In this document: positions 9,138 to 17,523 of the stretch, in pieces
How the letters are laid out: each line of letters starts with the position of its first letter
Numbering within the stretch: the stretch's first letter is position 1
NCBI GenBank assembly: GCA_903847585.1
Contig: CAINEC010000198.1
Coordinates: 1 to 33,947 of the forward strand
DNA: 33,947 nt
Source of the DNA: an uncultured Bacteroidota bacterium
Lineage (GTDB): Bacteria > Bacteroidota > Bacteroidia > AKYH767-A > OLB10
Direction of reading: 5' to 3'
The notes under the pieces: model-generated
Seen by the model: only the letters and a program-made list of their open reading frames with translations
Database searches by the model: none
Told to the model about the DNA's origin: nothing
Translations under genes and position numbers: made by a program

Positions 9138-9245
9138 ATTTATAGAATAAGATGGGCGAATTTAAGAATTATTTAGAAGGGGAATACATGGTTTTTGTTA
9201 AACATCAGAAGAAGTTATTCATTGTGATGTTAAATAAAAATTAAC

Positions 9246-9854
9246 CTAATACGGAATAGCTTCTGAGATATAGCCCTGTTGGGTCAAGTATTCTAATATA
9301 CGAGGTAAAACTGCTAAGAGGTTTTTCTTTGCTTTTTCACTATCGTGGAAAACGATGATTGAGCCAGGTTCTAGATTTCTAGTGACATTAGCATATACTT
9401 CCTCGGGTGATAAATCCTTATCATAGTCCTTGCTCAATATATCCCACATAATCACCTTGTCTTGTTTTTGAATGACTTGAAGTGGTGTCAAAAGAATCCT
9501 TCCGTAAGGAGGGCGAAACAAATTAGTATGCGATAGCTCACGACCTTTAACGTAATCATTAATGTACTCCTCCGCCTTCGATTTCCATCCATTCAAATGG
9601 GAATACGTGTGAGAACCAATGTGATGGCCTTTATCTTTAATTAAATTAAATATCTCAGGGTGTTGTTCTATGTTCTTCCCGATGCAAAAAAAAGTGGCTT
9701 TTGCCTTATGTGCATCAAGCAATTCGAGTACTTTTTCGGTTATAAAAGGGGTAGGACCATCATCAAATGTCAGGTATATAACCTTTCTATCAGAAGGTAA
9801 ATGCCATATTGCATTCGGATAAATCCAGCGTAAAAAGGAGGGTGGCCTGACCAT
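9246..9854 (-). CDS. Polysaccharide deacetylase family protein (NodB domain, CE4)
   Basis: This 202-residue single-domain protein is a NodB/CE4 metal-dependent deacetylase that removes N- or O-acetyl groups from glycans. All motifs are visible: TFDDGP (residues 29-34; D31 base, D32 metal), H82 and H86 in SHTYSH (metal ligands), RPPYG (114-118), W137-D138, and the terminal H170-D171. No signal peptide or membrane helix is apparent, so its location is unclear; many Bacteroidota homologues share this short form. It is transcribed divergently from the T9SS protein at 9966 and lies 108 nt upstream of the DUF2723 gene on the same strand. The substrate cannot be told from sequence. Confidence 0.9.
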   Translation of the reverse strand: MVRPPSFLRWIYPNAIWHLPSDRKVIYLTFDDGPTPFITEKVLELLDAHKAKATFFCIGKNIEQHPEIFNLIKDKGHHIGSHTYSHLNGWKSKAEEYINDYVKGRELSHTNLFRPPYGRILLTPLQVIQKQDKVIMWDILSKDYDKDLSPEEVYANVTRNLEPGSIIVFHDSEKAKKNLLAVLPRILEYLTQQGYISEAIPY

Positions 9855-9862
9855 ATAAACCC

Positions 9863-9870
9863 CAAAAATA
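9863..9870 (-). promoter_or_regulatory. Possible promoter -7 element for the deacetylase gene
   Basis: On the minus strand this reads TATTTTTG, an exact match to the Bacteroidota -7 consensus TAnnTTTG. It lies only 8 nt before the ATG at 9854, so a transcript from it would be nearly leaderless. No good -33 TTTG is seen at the right distance, so it may be chance. Confidence 0.3.
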
Positions 9871-9923
9871 GAATACTTTACAAATAATTAATTTAGAATT
9901 GAGCTTATTTCAAAATGGAAGGT

Positions 9924-9931
9924 TAAATTTG
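9924..9931 (+). promoter_or_regulatory. Promoter -7 element for the LTD/T9SS protein gene
   Basis: TAAATTTG matches the Bacteroidota -7 consensus TAnnTTTG exactly, 34 nt before the ATG at 9966. A TTG at 9899-9901 lies 22 nt upstream and could be the -33 element. The position in the divergent gap supports the call. Confidence 0.5.
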
Positions 9932-9965
9932 CTTCCCCCAAAAACGGGAATAAAAACATCATCCT

Positions 9966-10901
9966 ATGAAGAAAACATTTACGTTTTGTATCACAAAAAT
10001 CGCATTGGTATTTGCAGTTGCAATACTAATGACCAACATGGTTAATGCGCAAGCCCTAGTAATTAATGAAATCGATTATGATCAGCCTGGCGTTGACAGT
10101 GCAGAGTATGTAGAATTATACAATGCAGGTCCGAATCCGGTGAACTTAGCAGATTTCAAATTAGTATTGTTTAACGGAAGTACAAGCGGAACTGGAAACG
10201 TTGCTTACGATTCTATTCAACTTCCATCACAAACTTTAACAGCAGGTTCTTTCTTTGTAATCTGTGGTAACTCAGGTAAGGTTCCAAACTGTAACTTGAC
10301 TTTTACTGCTGCTACTAACTGTCTTCAAAATGCAGCTTCTGCAACAGCAACTACTCCATCTCCTGATGCGGTTTATTTAAAAGATGTACAACAAGGTAAT
10401 ATCATCGATGTAGTTAGCTACGAAGGTGATTGTATTGCTCCTTATTTTGAAACTGCTGGTGTTCCAGCTGGAAACAGCGACACTATTGTAGCAGATTCAA
10501 TTATGTCACGTTTCTACAGTATCGGAAGATATCCTGATGGAACAGATTCAAACAATAACTCAGTTGATTTTAATCGTATGTGTTCTACACCAGGTGCTGC
10601 TAACGTAGCAAATGCTAATGGTTGTGTAACAGCTATCGCAGAGGTTAAATCAGCAATGAATATTCTAGTGTATCCAAATCCAACTCGTGGTTTATTACAT
10701 ATCGATATGACGAAAGATTATTTCAAGCAAGTGAAAGTATCGGTAGTAGATTTATTAGGTCGTGAGGTAAAATCAGCTGATCTAGGAGATTTCGATGCTA
10801 TCTATTCATTGAATTTATCTGATCTTAACAAAGGTGTTTACATTGTTAAAATTCAAACAGCTAACGGAACGATGCTACAACGCGTAGAGCTTTCTAAGTA
10901 A
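9966..10901 (+). CDS. Secreted lamin-tail-domain protein with T9SS C-terminal sorting domain
   Basis: This 311-residue exported protein begins with a long signal peptide ending TNMVNA, cleaved before Q29. Residues about 30-160 match the lamin-tail (LTD) fold: LVINEIDYDQPG, then AEYVELYNAGPNPVNL, then a strand-rich stretch and GSFFVICG. Residues 233-311 are a textbook type A T9SS sorting domain: VYPNPTRGLLHID, VVDLLGREV, LNKGVYIVKI and a final VELSK. It is therefore expected to cross the outer membrane and be attached to the surface or released. LTD domains in bacteria are often on secreted nucleases or adhesins, but no catalytic domain is present here. It has its own -7 promoter element and its own terminator, so it is monocistronic. 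Confidence 0.9.
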   Translation: MKKTFTFCITKIALVFAVAILMTNMVNAQALVINEIDYDQPGVDSAEYVELYNAGPNPVNLADFKLVLFNGSTSGTGNVAYDSIQLPSQTLTAGSFFVICGNSGKVPNCNLTFTAATNCLQNAASATATTPSPDAVYLKDVQQGNIIDVVSYEGDCIAPYFETAGVPAGNSDTIVADSIMSRFYSIGRYPDGTDSNNNSVDFNRMCSTPGAANVANANGCVTAIAEVKSAMNILVYPNPTRGLLHIDMTKDYFKQVKVSVVDLLGREVKSADLGDFDAIYSLNLSDLNKGVYIVKIQTANGTMLQRVELSK

Positions 10902-10924
10902 TACGATTGTCACAATATTTGAAG

Positions 10925-10952
10925 ACCCCGAGAATTATCCTCGGGGTTTTTT
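10925..10952 (+). terminator. Terminator of the LTD/T9SS protein gene
   Basis: An 8-bp stem (ACCCCGAG 10925-10932; CTCGGGGT 10940-10947) with a 7-nt loop is followed by TTTTT (10948-10952), starting 24 nt after the stop codon. Confidence 0.88.
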
Positions 10953-11057
10953 ATTGAAGCCAAACCCATTTTAACCCATTTTTTTGAGATATTAACCAAA
11001 ATCAAGAGGGTAACACACGCTTTCAGTTGCATCATTGTATCATCAAAACGCACAAAG

Positions 11058-11324
11058 ATGATTACGGACGCACCTTCAGTAGAAAAGTTTAATGTTCTCA
11101 ATTTCGATGAGAAAGCATGGCATGTATGGCACCACGCTAATTTTATCATGGTACGCCAAAATAGCTGCTATCGAGTAAATCTATATTATCTGAATGGGTA
11201 CTATATCCAACTATGGTATCATGTAAAACGTAACCGTATCGCTAAAATCGCTGCTACAAAATCGAATCGTATTGTAGATGCCTATTTGCAAAACATATCA
11301 ATTAATGAATTAATATTAAATTAA
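11058..11324 (+). CDS. Small aromatic-rich protein of unknown function
   Basis: This 88-residue open frame stands alone between two terminators. The product is cytosolic by appearance (no signal or membrane helix) and rich in Trp, His and Tyr: WHVWHHANFIMV near residues 21-32, then YRVNLYYLNGYYIQLWYHV (39-57) and a C-terminal amphipathic segment ending ISINELILN. Alternating hydrophobic residues suggest a small beta-sheet followed by helices. I do not recognise a named family. Support for its being real: a dedicated downstream terminator on its strand, no competing gene on the other strand apart from a frame that would read through the terminator, and an orderly protein-like composition. No Bacteroidota -7 element was found upstream. 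Confidence 0.6.
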   Translation: MITDAPSVEKFNVLNFDEKAWHVWHHANFIMVRQNSCYRVNLYYLNGYYIQLWYHVKRNRIAKIAATKSNRIVDAYLQNISINELILN

Positions 11325-11344
11325 ACACCGTTCTCTTCAAACCG

Positions 11345-11375
11345 AAAAATCCCGAGATAACCTCGGGATTTTTTT
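11345..11375. terminator. Bidirectional terminator between the small ORF and pccB
   Basis: A 12-bp perfect stem (AAAAATCCCGAG 11345-11356; CTCGGGATTTTT 11362-11373) with a 5-nt loop, A-rich on the left and T-rich on the right, lies between two convergent stop codons. It can serve both strands. Confidence 0.92.
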
Positions 11376-11391
11376 ATGATTAGTTGGGAAA

Positions 11392-12939
11392 TTACAATGG
11401 AATATTGCCGTGCTTTTTCTTCGGAAGTTTAACAGCTTTGTTTTCTAACATTTTAAAAGCTTTAATCAATTTACTTCTTGTTGCTTCTGGCATTATTACC
11501 TCATCAACATATCCTCGCTCTGCTGCTCTGTATGGATTTGCGAAGTGATTAATATATTCCTCTTCTTTCTCTTTTAACTTTTGTTGAGGATCAGCAGAAG
11601 CCGCAATTTCATTCTTGAAAATAATTTCTGCCGCACCACGTGCACCCATTACCGCAATCTCTGCAGTTGGCCATGCATAGTTCATGTCTGCGCCTATATG
11701 CTTCGAGTTCATTACGTCATATGCACCACCATAAGCTTTGCGCGTTATAACTGTGATACGAGGAACTGTTGCTTCACTAAATGCAAATAATAATTTAGCT
11801 CCGTTTGTAATGATACCATGCCACTCCTGATCAGTACCAGGTAAAAATCCAGGTACGTCTTCAAATACCAATAAAGGAATATTAAAGCAATCGCAGAAGC
11901 GAACAAATCGTGCAGCCTTTGTGGAGGAATTAATATCTAATACTCCCGCTAAAAATGCCGGCTGATTCGCAACAATACCAATTGATTTTCCACCTAAGCG
12001 CGCGAAACCAACAACAATATTTTCTGCAAAGTTTTTATGCACTTCAAAAAATCCTTCTCCATCATTGTCGATTACTTGCTCAATAACCTCTCTGATATCG
12101 TAAGGCTGATTAGGATTATCAGGAATGATAGAATTTAATGCTACTCTTGTTTCATCTCCTTCTGTGTACGGTAATGCTGGAGCATCTTCTTCGCAGTTTG
12201 ATGGGATATAACTTAGTAATCGTTTGATATTTTGAATACACTCGATTTCATTCGCACATGAAAAATGAGTAACACCCGATTTAGAACTATGTGTTGATGC
12301 ACCTCCTAATTCTTCACTTGTTACTTCTTCGTGCGTCACTGTTTTTACTACGTTCGGACCTGTTACAAACATGTAACTGGTATTCTCAACCATCATGATA
12401 AAATCAGTAATGGCAGGCGAGTAAACAGCACCTCCGGCACATGGTCCCATAATCGCACTGATCTGTGGAATCACTCCAGAAGCCATTGTATTACGATAGA
12501 AGATATCTGCATATCCTCCTAAGGAAACAACACCTTCCTGAATCCTTGCTCCCCCCGAATCATTTAATCCGATAACAGGTGCTCCATTTTGCATCGCAAG
12601 ATCCATAATGCGACAAATTTTTTCTGCATGTGATTCAGATAAAGAACCTCCAAAAACAGTAAAGTCTTGCGCAAATACATACACCATTCGGCCGTTTATC
12701 GTTCCGTATCCTGTTACTACTCCATCACCTAAATACTTTTCACGGTCAAGGCCGAATTCAGTAGAACGATGTGTTACAAACATTCCAATTTCTTCAAAGG
12801 AATTTTCATCTAATAAAAAATGTAAACGCTCACGCGCAGTTAACTTTCCTTTTTTGTGTTGGGCTTCTATTCGTTTTTCACCACCACCTAATTGTGCCAG
12901 TGCTATCTGATTTTCGAGTTGTATTGTTTTATCCGACAT
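11392..12939 (-). CDS. pccB: Acyl-CoA carboxylase carboxyltransferase subunit (propionyl-CoA carboxylase beta type)
   Basis: This 515-residue crotonase-fold carboxyltransferase moves the carboxyl group from carboxybiotin to an acyl-CoA, giving methylmalonyl-CoA in the PCC case. The N-terminal half has [13 protein letters not shown] (32-44) and the oxyanion loop [12 protein letters not shown] (165-176); the C-terminal half has EDVPGFLPG (360-368) and [10 protein letters not shown] (401-410). D408 corresponds to the position that separates propionyl-CoA (Asp) from acetyl-CoA (Ile) carboxylases in actinomycete enzymes, so propionyl-CoA is the better guess; the same family includes methylmalonyl-CoA decarboxylase alpha. 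The biotin carboxylase and carrier subunits are not in the window. A good -7 element sits between it and polA. Confidence 0.93.
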   Translation of the reverse strand: MSDKTIQLENQIALAQLGGGEKRIEAQHKKGKLTARERLHFLLDENSFEEIGMFVTHRSTEFGLDREKYLGDGVVTGYGTINGRMVYVFAQDFTVFGGSLSESHAEKICRIMDLAMQNGAPVIGLNDSGGARIQEGVVSLGGYADIFYRNTMASGVIPQISAIMGPCAGGAVYSPAITDFIMMVENTSYMFVTGPNVVKTVTHEEVTSEELGGASTHSSKSGVTHFSCANEIECIQNIKRLLSYIPSNCEEDAPALPYTEGDETRVALNSIIPDNPNQPYDIREVIEQVIDNDGEGFFEVHKNFAENIVVGFARLGGKSIGIVANQPAFLAGVLDINSSTKAARFVRFCDCFNIPLLVFEDVPGFLPGTDQEWHGIITNGAKLLFAFSEATVPRITVITRKAYGGAYDVMNSKHIGADMNYAWPTAEIAVMGARGAAEIIFKNEIAASADPQQKLKEKEEEYINHFANPYRAAERGYVDEVIMPEATRSKLIKAFKMLENKAVKLPKKKHGNIPL

Positions 12940-12956
12940 ATACTTTTATTGTTTTG

Positions 12957-12964
12957 CAAAGGTA
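12957..12964 (-). promoter_or_regulatory. Promoter -7 element for pccB
   Basis: On the minus strand this is TACCTTTG followed by C, an exact Bacteroidota TAnnTTTG element, 17 nt before the pccB ATG and inside the 53-nt gap after polA. It indicates that pccB is transcribed separately from polA. The -33 region is poor. Confidence 0.55.
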
Positions 12965-12992
12965 GTCCAATTACTAATTTGTACGACTACTG

Positions 12993-15800
12993 TTAATGGG
13001 CTTCTAGCCAATTTTTACCTGTTCCAATTTCGACTTCAACAGGAATACTTAATGGTAAAGCGTGTTTCATTTTATCAGCCACTAATGTTTTCATCGTTTC
13101 TAATTCTGGCAAATAAACATCAAACACTAATTCGTCATGTACCTGCAATAACATTTTCGATTTTAAATTCATTTCCGTCATTGCTTTATTCAAGTGAATC
13201 ATCGCCAGTTTAATCATATCAGCTGCTGATCCCTGAATAGGTGCATTGATTGCGTTACGTTCTGCAAAGCCTCTAACAGTTGCATTGTTAGAATTGATAT
13301 CACGTAAATATCTTCTTCTGCCTAACACGGTTTCTACATATCCTTTTTCTTTTGCTTGTGCGATGCTGCTATCCATAAAATCTTTGATGTATGGATACTT
13401 GATAAAATACTGATCGATAATTTCAGCGGCTTCTTTACGAGGAATATTTAATCGTTCACTTAATCCGAATGCACTAATTCCATAAATAATTCCGAAGTTC
13501 ACCATCTTGGCTTTACGACGCATATCTGATGTAACATCTTCTAATGCAACTCCAAATACTTTCGACGCTGTTGCTGTATGAACATCTAAATTATGATTGA
13601 AGGCATCTAATAATCCTGGGTCTTTACAAAGTTCTGCCATGATGCGCAATTCAATTTGCGAATAATCGGCAGAGAGTAAAATATGCTCTTCGTTACGAGG
13701 TACAAACGCCTTTCTAATCTCTCTACCTCTTGCAGTACGAATAGGAATATTTTGAAGGTTCGGATTATCAGAACTCAAACGACCAGTAACAGCCACCACC
13801 TGATTAAAGGATGTATGAATTCTTCCTGTACGAGCATTCACCATTTGCGGTAAGGCATCAACGTAAGTGCTCTTTAATTTTACCAGTTCACGGTAATCTA
13901 AAATTTTATCTACAATAGGATGTTTGCCTGTAAGCTTCGATAAAATATCTTCTCCCGTTGCATACTGACCAGTCTTTGTCTTCTTAGGCTTATCAACTAT
14001 TTTCAATACTTCAAATAAAATATCACCTACTTGCTTCGGAGATGAAATATTAAATGGCGTTCCCGCTAAGGCTTGAATTTCTTTATCAATCGATTTAATT
14101 TCTTCCTCTAACGATTTACTCAATTCTTTTAACGCATCAACATCTAAACGAATTCCTTCACGCTCCATTGCTCCTAAAACAGATATCAATGGCTCTTCTA
14201 CTTCGTGATATAATTTTTCGGTATTCGTTTCATGTAACATCGGTTCAAATTTCTTTTTCAACTGTAATGTTACATCAGCATCTTCTGCTGCATATTCCGC
14301 AATTGTTTGCGTATCTATGAAACGCATACTCATCTGATCTTTTCCTTTCTTCCCGATTAATTCTTCGATAGAAACAGGGGCATATTGCAAATACGTTTCT
14401 GCAAGTACATTCATATTATGACGCATCTCTGGTTGGATTAAATAATGCGCCACCATTGTATCGAACAATGGTCCTTTTACTTCTACATCATACCACTTTA
14501 AAACGGTGATATCATACTTTAAATTTTGCCCTATTTTACGAATGGTTTCCGACTCATAAAATGGCTGGAAGTAGGATAAAATAGCTTTTGCCTGATCCAT
14601 ACTTGCAGGAATAGGAACATACCAACCTTCGTGTTCTTTTATCGAAAAAGATAGTCCTACTAATTCAACTTGATTAGCATCAATACCTGTTGTTTCCGTA
14701 TCAAAACTTACCTCTTCGGCACCCATTAAAGTTTGTGCTAACGACTGATATCCTTCAACAGTATCTACAATTTTATAATTGTGAGGTGTATTTTTAATCG
14801 TATTGTATGTAACCGACTCCGAAGGCTCTTCATCAGTTATAACGGTAGGAGTAGCCGAACTAGCAGAAGCAAATAAATCTTGTTGTCCATTTTTAATTTC
14901 AACAGGCGCTTCTATTACTTCTCCTAAAATAATTTGAGCGAGTCGGCGGAATTCTAATTCATTAAACAAATTACGAATACCATCTTTGTTTATCTCTCGA
15001 ATAGCCAATTCTTCTTCGTTAAACGTCAATGGCACATCACAGTGAATGGTAGCTAATTGTCGCGACATAAACGCTAATTCTTTATTCGCTTCCACCTTCT
15101 CTTTCAACTTACCTTTTAATTCAGCAGTATGGTTATACAGATCTTCAATTGTACCATATTGTTGAATTAATGTAGTTGCGGTTTTTTCTCCTACACCAGG
15201 AATTCCAGGGATATTATCTACTGAATCCCCCATCAATCCAAGGATATCAATTACCTGATTTGGTCTTTCAATACCAAAGCGAGCACATACTTCTTTTACT
15301 CCTAAAATCTCAGCTCCTGCACCACTACGCGCTGGCTTGTAAATAAACACATTGTTAGTTACCATCTGCCCATAATCTTTATCAGGCGTCATCATATAGG
15401 TAACAAAACCAGCTTGCTCTGCTTTAATGGAAAATGTTCCAATGATATCATCAGCTTCGTATCCATCTAATTCAATTACCGGAATATTAAAACATCGAAT
15501 AATTTCTTTGATATAGGGAATCGACTTTCTTAAATCTTCTGGCATCTCTTCACGATGAGCTTTGTACTGTTCAAAGGCGTCATGTCGATGTGTAGGTGCC
15601 GATGTATCAAACACAACCGCAATATGCGTAGGCTTTTCTTTTTTCAATACATCAAGTAAAGTATTAGTAAAGCCAAACATGGCCGAAGTATTTAAACCTT
15701 TTGAATTTACTCGATGGTTTGTGCTGAAAGCGAAATAAGCTCTGTAAACCAATGCAAAGGCATCGAGCAAAAAGAGTTTTTTAGGATGATCTTGTGTCAT
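12993..15800 (-). CDS. polA: DNA polymerase I
   Basis: This 935-residue family A polymerase fills gaps and removes primers. The start is the ATG at 15800 (MTQDHPKKLFLLDAFALVYR); an in-frame TTG at 15833 is upstream but less likely. Three domains are intact. The 5'-3' exonuclease covers about 1-295, with GYEADDIIGT and LMGDSVDNIPG. The 3'-5' exonuclease covers about 340-525 with its full acidic set: D367 and E369 in FDTETTG, D430, and D507/D509 in AAEDADVT, so proofreading should be active, unlike in Taq-type enzymes. The polymerase has D712 in DYSQIELR, O helix RRKAKMVNFGIIYG (761-774, with F769) and HDE (888-890). It is divergent from the MmcQ gene. Confidence 0.98.
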   Translation of the reverse strand: MTQDHPKKLFLLDAFALVYRAYFAFSTNHRVNSKGLNTSAMFGFTNTLLDVLKKEKPTHIAVVFDTSAPTHRHDAFEQYKAHREEMPEDLRKSIPYIKEIIRCFNIPVIELDGYEADDIIGTFSIKAEQAGFVTYMMTPDKDYGQMVTNNVFIYKPARSGAGAEILGVKEVCARFGIERPNQVIDILGLMGDSVDNIPGIPGVGEKTATTLIQQYGTIEDLYNHTAELKGKLKEKVEANKELAFMSRQLATIHCDVPLTFNEEELAIREINKDGIRNLFNELEFRRLAQIILGEVIEAPVEIKNGQQDLFASASSATPTVITDEEPSESVTYNTIKNTPHNYKIVDTVEGYQSLAQTLMGAEEVSFDTETTGIDANQVELVGLSFSIKEHEGWYVPIPASMDQAKAILSYFQPFYESETIRKIGQNLKYDITVLKWYDVEVKGPLFDTMVAHYLIQPEMRHNMNVLAETYLQYAPVSIEELIGKKGKDQMSMRFIDTQTIAEYAAEDADVTLQLKKKFEPMLHETNTEKLYHEVEEPLISVLGAMEREGIRLDVDALKELSKSLEEEIKSIDKEIQALAGTPFNISSPKQVGDILFEVLKIVDKPKKTKTGQYATGEDILSKLTGKHPIVDKILDYRELVKLKSTYVDALPQMVNARTGRIHTSFNQVVAVTGRLSSDNPNLQNIPIRTARGREIRKAFVPRNEEHILLSADYSQIELRIMAELCKDPGLLDAFNHNLDVHTATASKVFGVALEDVTSDMRRKAKMVNFGIIYGISAFGLSERLNIPRKEAAEIIDQYFIKYPYIKDFMDSSIAQAKEKGYVETVLGRRRYLRDINSNNATVRGFAERNAINAPIQGSAADMIKLAMIHLNKAMTEMNLKSKMLLQVHDELVFDVYLPELETMKTLVADKMKHALPLSIPVEVEIGTGKNWLEAH

Positions 15801-15843
15801 TATTGATATTTGAAGGCCTAAAGTTAAATGCAAAAAGGCTTCG

Positions 15844-15851
15844 TACCTTTG
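15844..15851 (+). promoter_or_regulatory. Promoter -7 element for the MmcQ/YjbR gene
   Basis: TACCTTTG followed by C matches the Bacteroidota -7 consensus exactly and lies 17 nt before the ATG at 15869, in the 68-nt divergent gap with polA. No clear -33 TTTG was seen. Confidence 0.55.
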
Positions 15852-15868
15852 CTAATAAATTATTTTAA

Positions 15869-16231
15869 ATGAATATTGAAGAATTAAGACTGTATTGCAT
15901 TAGTAAAAAGGCCGTTACTGAATCGTTCCCTTTTGATGAAGACACCTTGGTTTTTAAAGTAATGGGGAAAATGTTTGCATTGATTAGTATTTCCGAGCCC
16001 GATAGTGTTAATTTAAAATGTGACCCCGAATATGCTATTGAATTGAGAGAGAAATATACAAGTATTCGTTCAGGATATCACATGAATAATAAGCACTGGA
16101 ATACGGTCTTGTTGAATGATGATGCGCCAGACCAATTAATAATTCAATTGATTGATCATAGTTACGAAGCTGTGATAAAAGGATTTACCAAAAAATTGAA
16201 ATCAGAATACGAACAACTTCCGAATAATTAA
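15869..16231 (+). CDS. MmcQ/YjbR family DNA-binding-fold protein
   Basis: This 120-residue protein matches the MmcQ/YjbR (DUF419) family, a small CyaY-like fold with predicted DNA-binding ability and no settled role. Family features are visible: the opening NIEELRLYCISKKAVTESFPFD, VFKVMGKMFALI (28-39), LKCDPEYAIELRE (49-61) and the closing GYHMNNKHWNTVLLN (73-87) with its conserved HWNTV core. It has its own -7 element and is divergent from polA. Its stop codon overlaps the stop of the opposing methyltransferase gene by four bases. Confidence 0.9.
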   Translation: MNIEELRLYCISKKAVTESFPFDEDTLVFKVMGKMFALISISEPDSVNLKCDPEYAIELREKYTSIRSGYHMNNKHWNTVLLNDDAPDQLIIQLIDHSYEAVIKGFTKKLKSEYEQLPNN

Positions 16232-17421
16232 TATACTTTTTTTGTTGTAGCAACCTTCATTTTATTGTCCGCATCTGCGAAGAAAAAATAAAAACAATCA
16301 GGACCATAAGTAATCTTAGTTTTCTTTTCAATTTCCGATTGTGTCATACGAAAATTCCGAATTTTTATTACCCCTTTTTTGTTTTCAATTCCTGTAAATT
16401 CCCTCGATGAAAAATCGTCAACACGAATTACCTCAAAACAGTTTCCGAAGAAATCAGAAATCAGATCATTGGAGGTGTATAAATGTGTATTGTTGCTGAT
16501 TTTGTTAAGATTAAATCTGTTAGCAACCGACTTAAATCCGCCTGCTTTATTCAACGATGAAAATGGGTCATATATATAATTTAGGGCGTCTGTAACAACC
16601 ACGGAATTTTCTTCTTCTTCCTCTATCAAATATTCAAATGATTGCGTTTTTTCATTGGTAAGATTCACGCAATTAATTGTTGGAGCTCCATCAAATCGGA
16701 AATCAATATCGAATAATAATTCCTTGCATTCATCCTCAACACTAACCACATAAACTCTTTTCACATCAATCAATTCTTTCAAAGCAGCCTTAATGTCTAA
16801 CATCGGAGCGAGCTTGATAAGCATTCGCACTTTAAATTGCTTGAAATAATCAATGATAATTGACAAATCAGGCTGCATGTCTTTCAATAAAAAAACCCTG
16901 TTTTTATTTTCATTTCTTCGAGATGGATCGATGTAAACATAATCTAATGCTGCAAGTCCCTGGTACTCCAGAAATTTTTCTGCCGTTGCATTAAAAAATG
17001 AAACATTGTTAGCTCCTAAAGCATTGAAATTATGTTGAGCAATTTCATATCTGTAGGTATCAGGCTCAACGTAAAATAATCTATCCGCTTCACGACTAAT
17101 AAAATAACTATCAATGCCTAATCCACCGGTTAAATCGGCTACATGCTTTCCCTTGAAAAGTTGACTTTTAAAAACAGCTGTTAACTCCGATGAGCACTGT
17201 TCCATCGCTGTTTTATCGGGGTAAATAAGCTCATTATAGTTAGACCAGGAAGGTATTTTGCGCTTGGCAATTTGCAAACCTTGAATCTGGTTTAGGACAA
17301 AAGGGGTGAACAAATCTTTTTTATTCGCCCATTTCAGTGCTAAAGAAGCCACATTTTGTTCCTTGTTTTCTTCAATTATTCGAAGGATATCCGGGTTTTT
17401 AATCAGTTCCTGCCAGTTCAC
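16228..17421 (-). CDS. Class I SAM-dependent methyltransferase with THUMP-like C-terminal domain
   Basis: About 397 residues from the GTG at 17421; a TTG at 17436 would add five codons, and no in-frame ATG occurs before residue 73, so the start is a non-ATG codon whichever is used. The N-terminal helical part resembles the family opening. The Rossmann core has motif I VADLTGGLGIDSYF (94-107), the acidic residue after strand 2 (E119 in YVEPD) and motif IV YIDPSRR (163-169), the DPxRR form typical of this Bacteroidota family. The C-terminal third fits the THUMP-like domain (PF18096), so an RNA substrate is plausible but not shown. The end overlaps the MmcQ gene tail to tail by four bases. Confidence 0.82.
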   Translation of the reverse strand: MNWQELIKNPDILRIIEENKEQNVASLALKWANKKDLFTPFVLNQIQGLQIAKRKIPSWSNYNELIYPDKTAMEQCSSELTAVFKSQLFKGKHVADLTGGLGIDSYFISREADRLFYVEPDTYRYEIAQHNFNALGANNVSFFNATAEKFLEYQGLAALDYVYIDPSRRNENKNRVFLLKDMQPDLSIIIDYFKQFKVRMLIKLAPMLDIKAALKELIDVKRVYVVSVEDECKELLFDIDFRFDGAPTINCVNLTNEKTQSFEYLIEEEEENSVVVTDALNYIYDPFSSLNKAGGFKSVANRFNLNKISNNTHLYTSNDLISDFFGNCFEVIRVDDFSSREFTGIENKKGVIKIRNFRMTQSEIEKKTKITYGPDCFYFFFADADNKMKVATTKKVY

Positions 17422-17523
17422 AGCCCAAAGATGCAAAATTGTCCTCCATAAGAGTGATATATTTTCAATATTTTATGGCTTGCCCACTACAATTTCGGAT
17501 ATTTGCAGCGCTAAACAAACAAC

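Noticed and set aside
9198-9233. Weak hairpin (AACATCA/TGATGTT, 17-nt loop) between the deacetylase and DUF2723 genes
   Set aside because: Only 7 bp, a long loop and a poor T tail; not convincing as a terminator.
10910-11149. Minus-strand frame of 79 codons opposite the small ORF
   Set aside because: It would run through the terminator at 10925-10952 and overlaps the better plus-strand frame; no protein-like features.
10925-11373. Two similar CCCGAG/CTCGGG terminators around the small ORF read as the ends of a mobile cassette
   Set aside because: Stems of this composition are common terminators in this phylum; the similarity is limited to the stem and no other repeat or duplication flanks it.
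15801-15833. TTG start giving polA eleven more residues
   Set aside because: The ATG at 15800 is followed at once by the conserved polymerase I opening; the extension is in the promoter region shared with the divergent gene.
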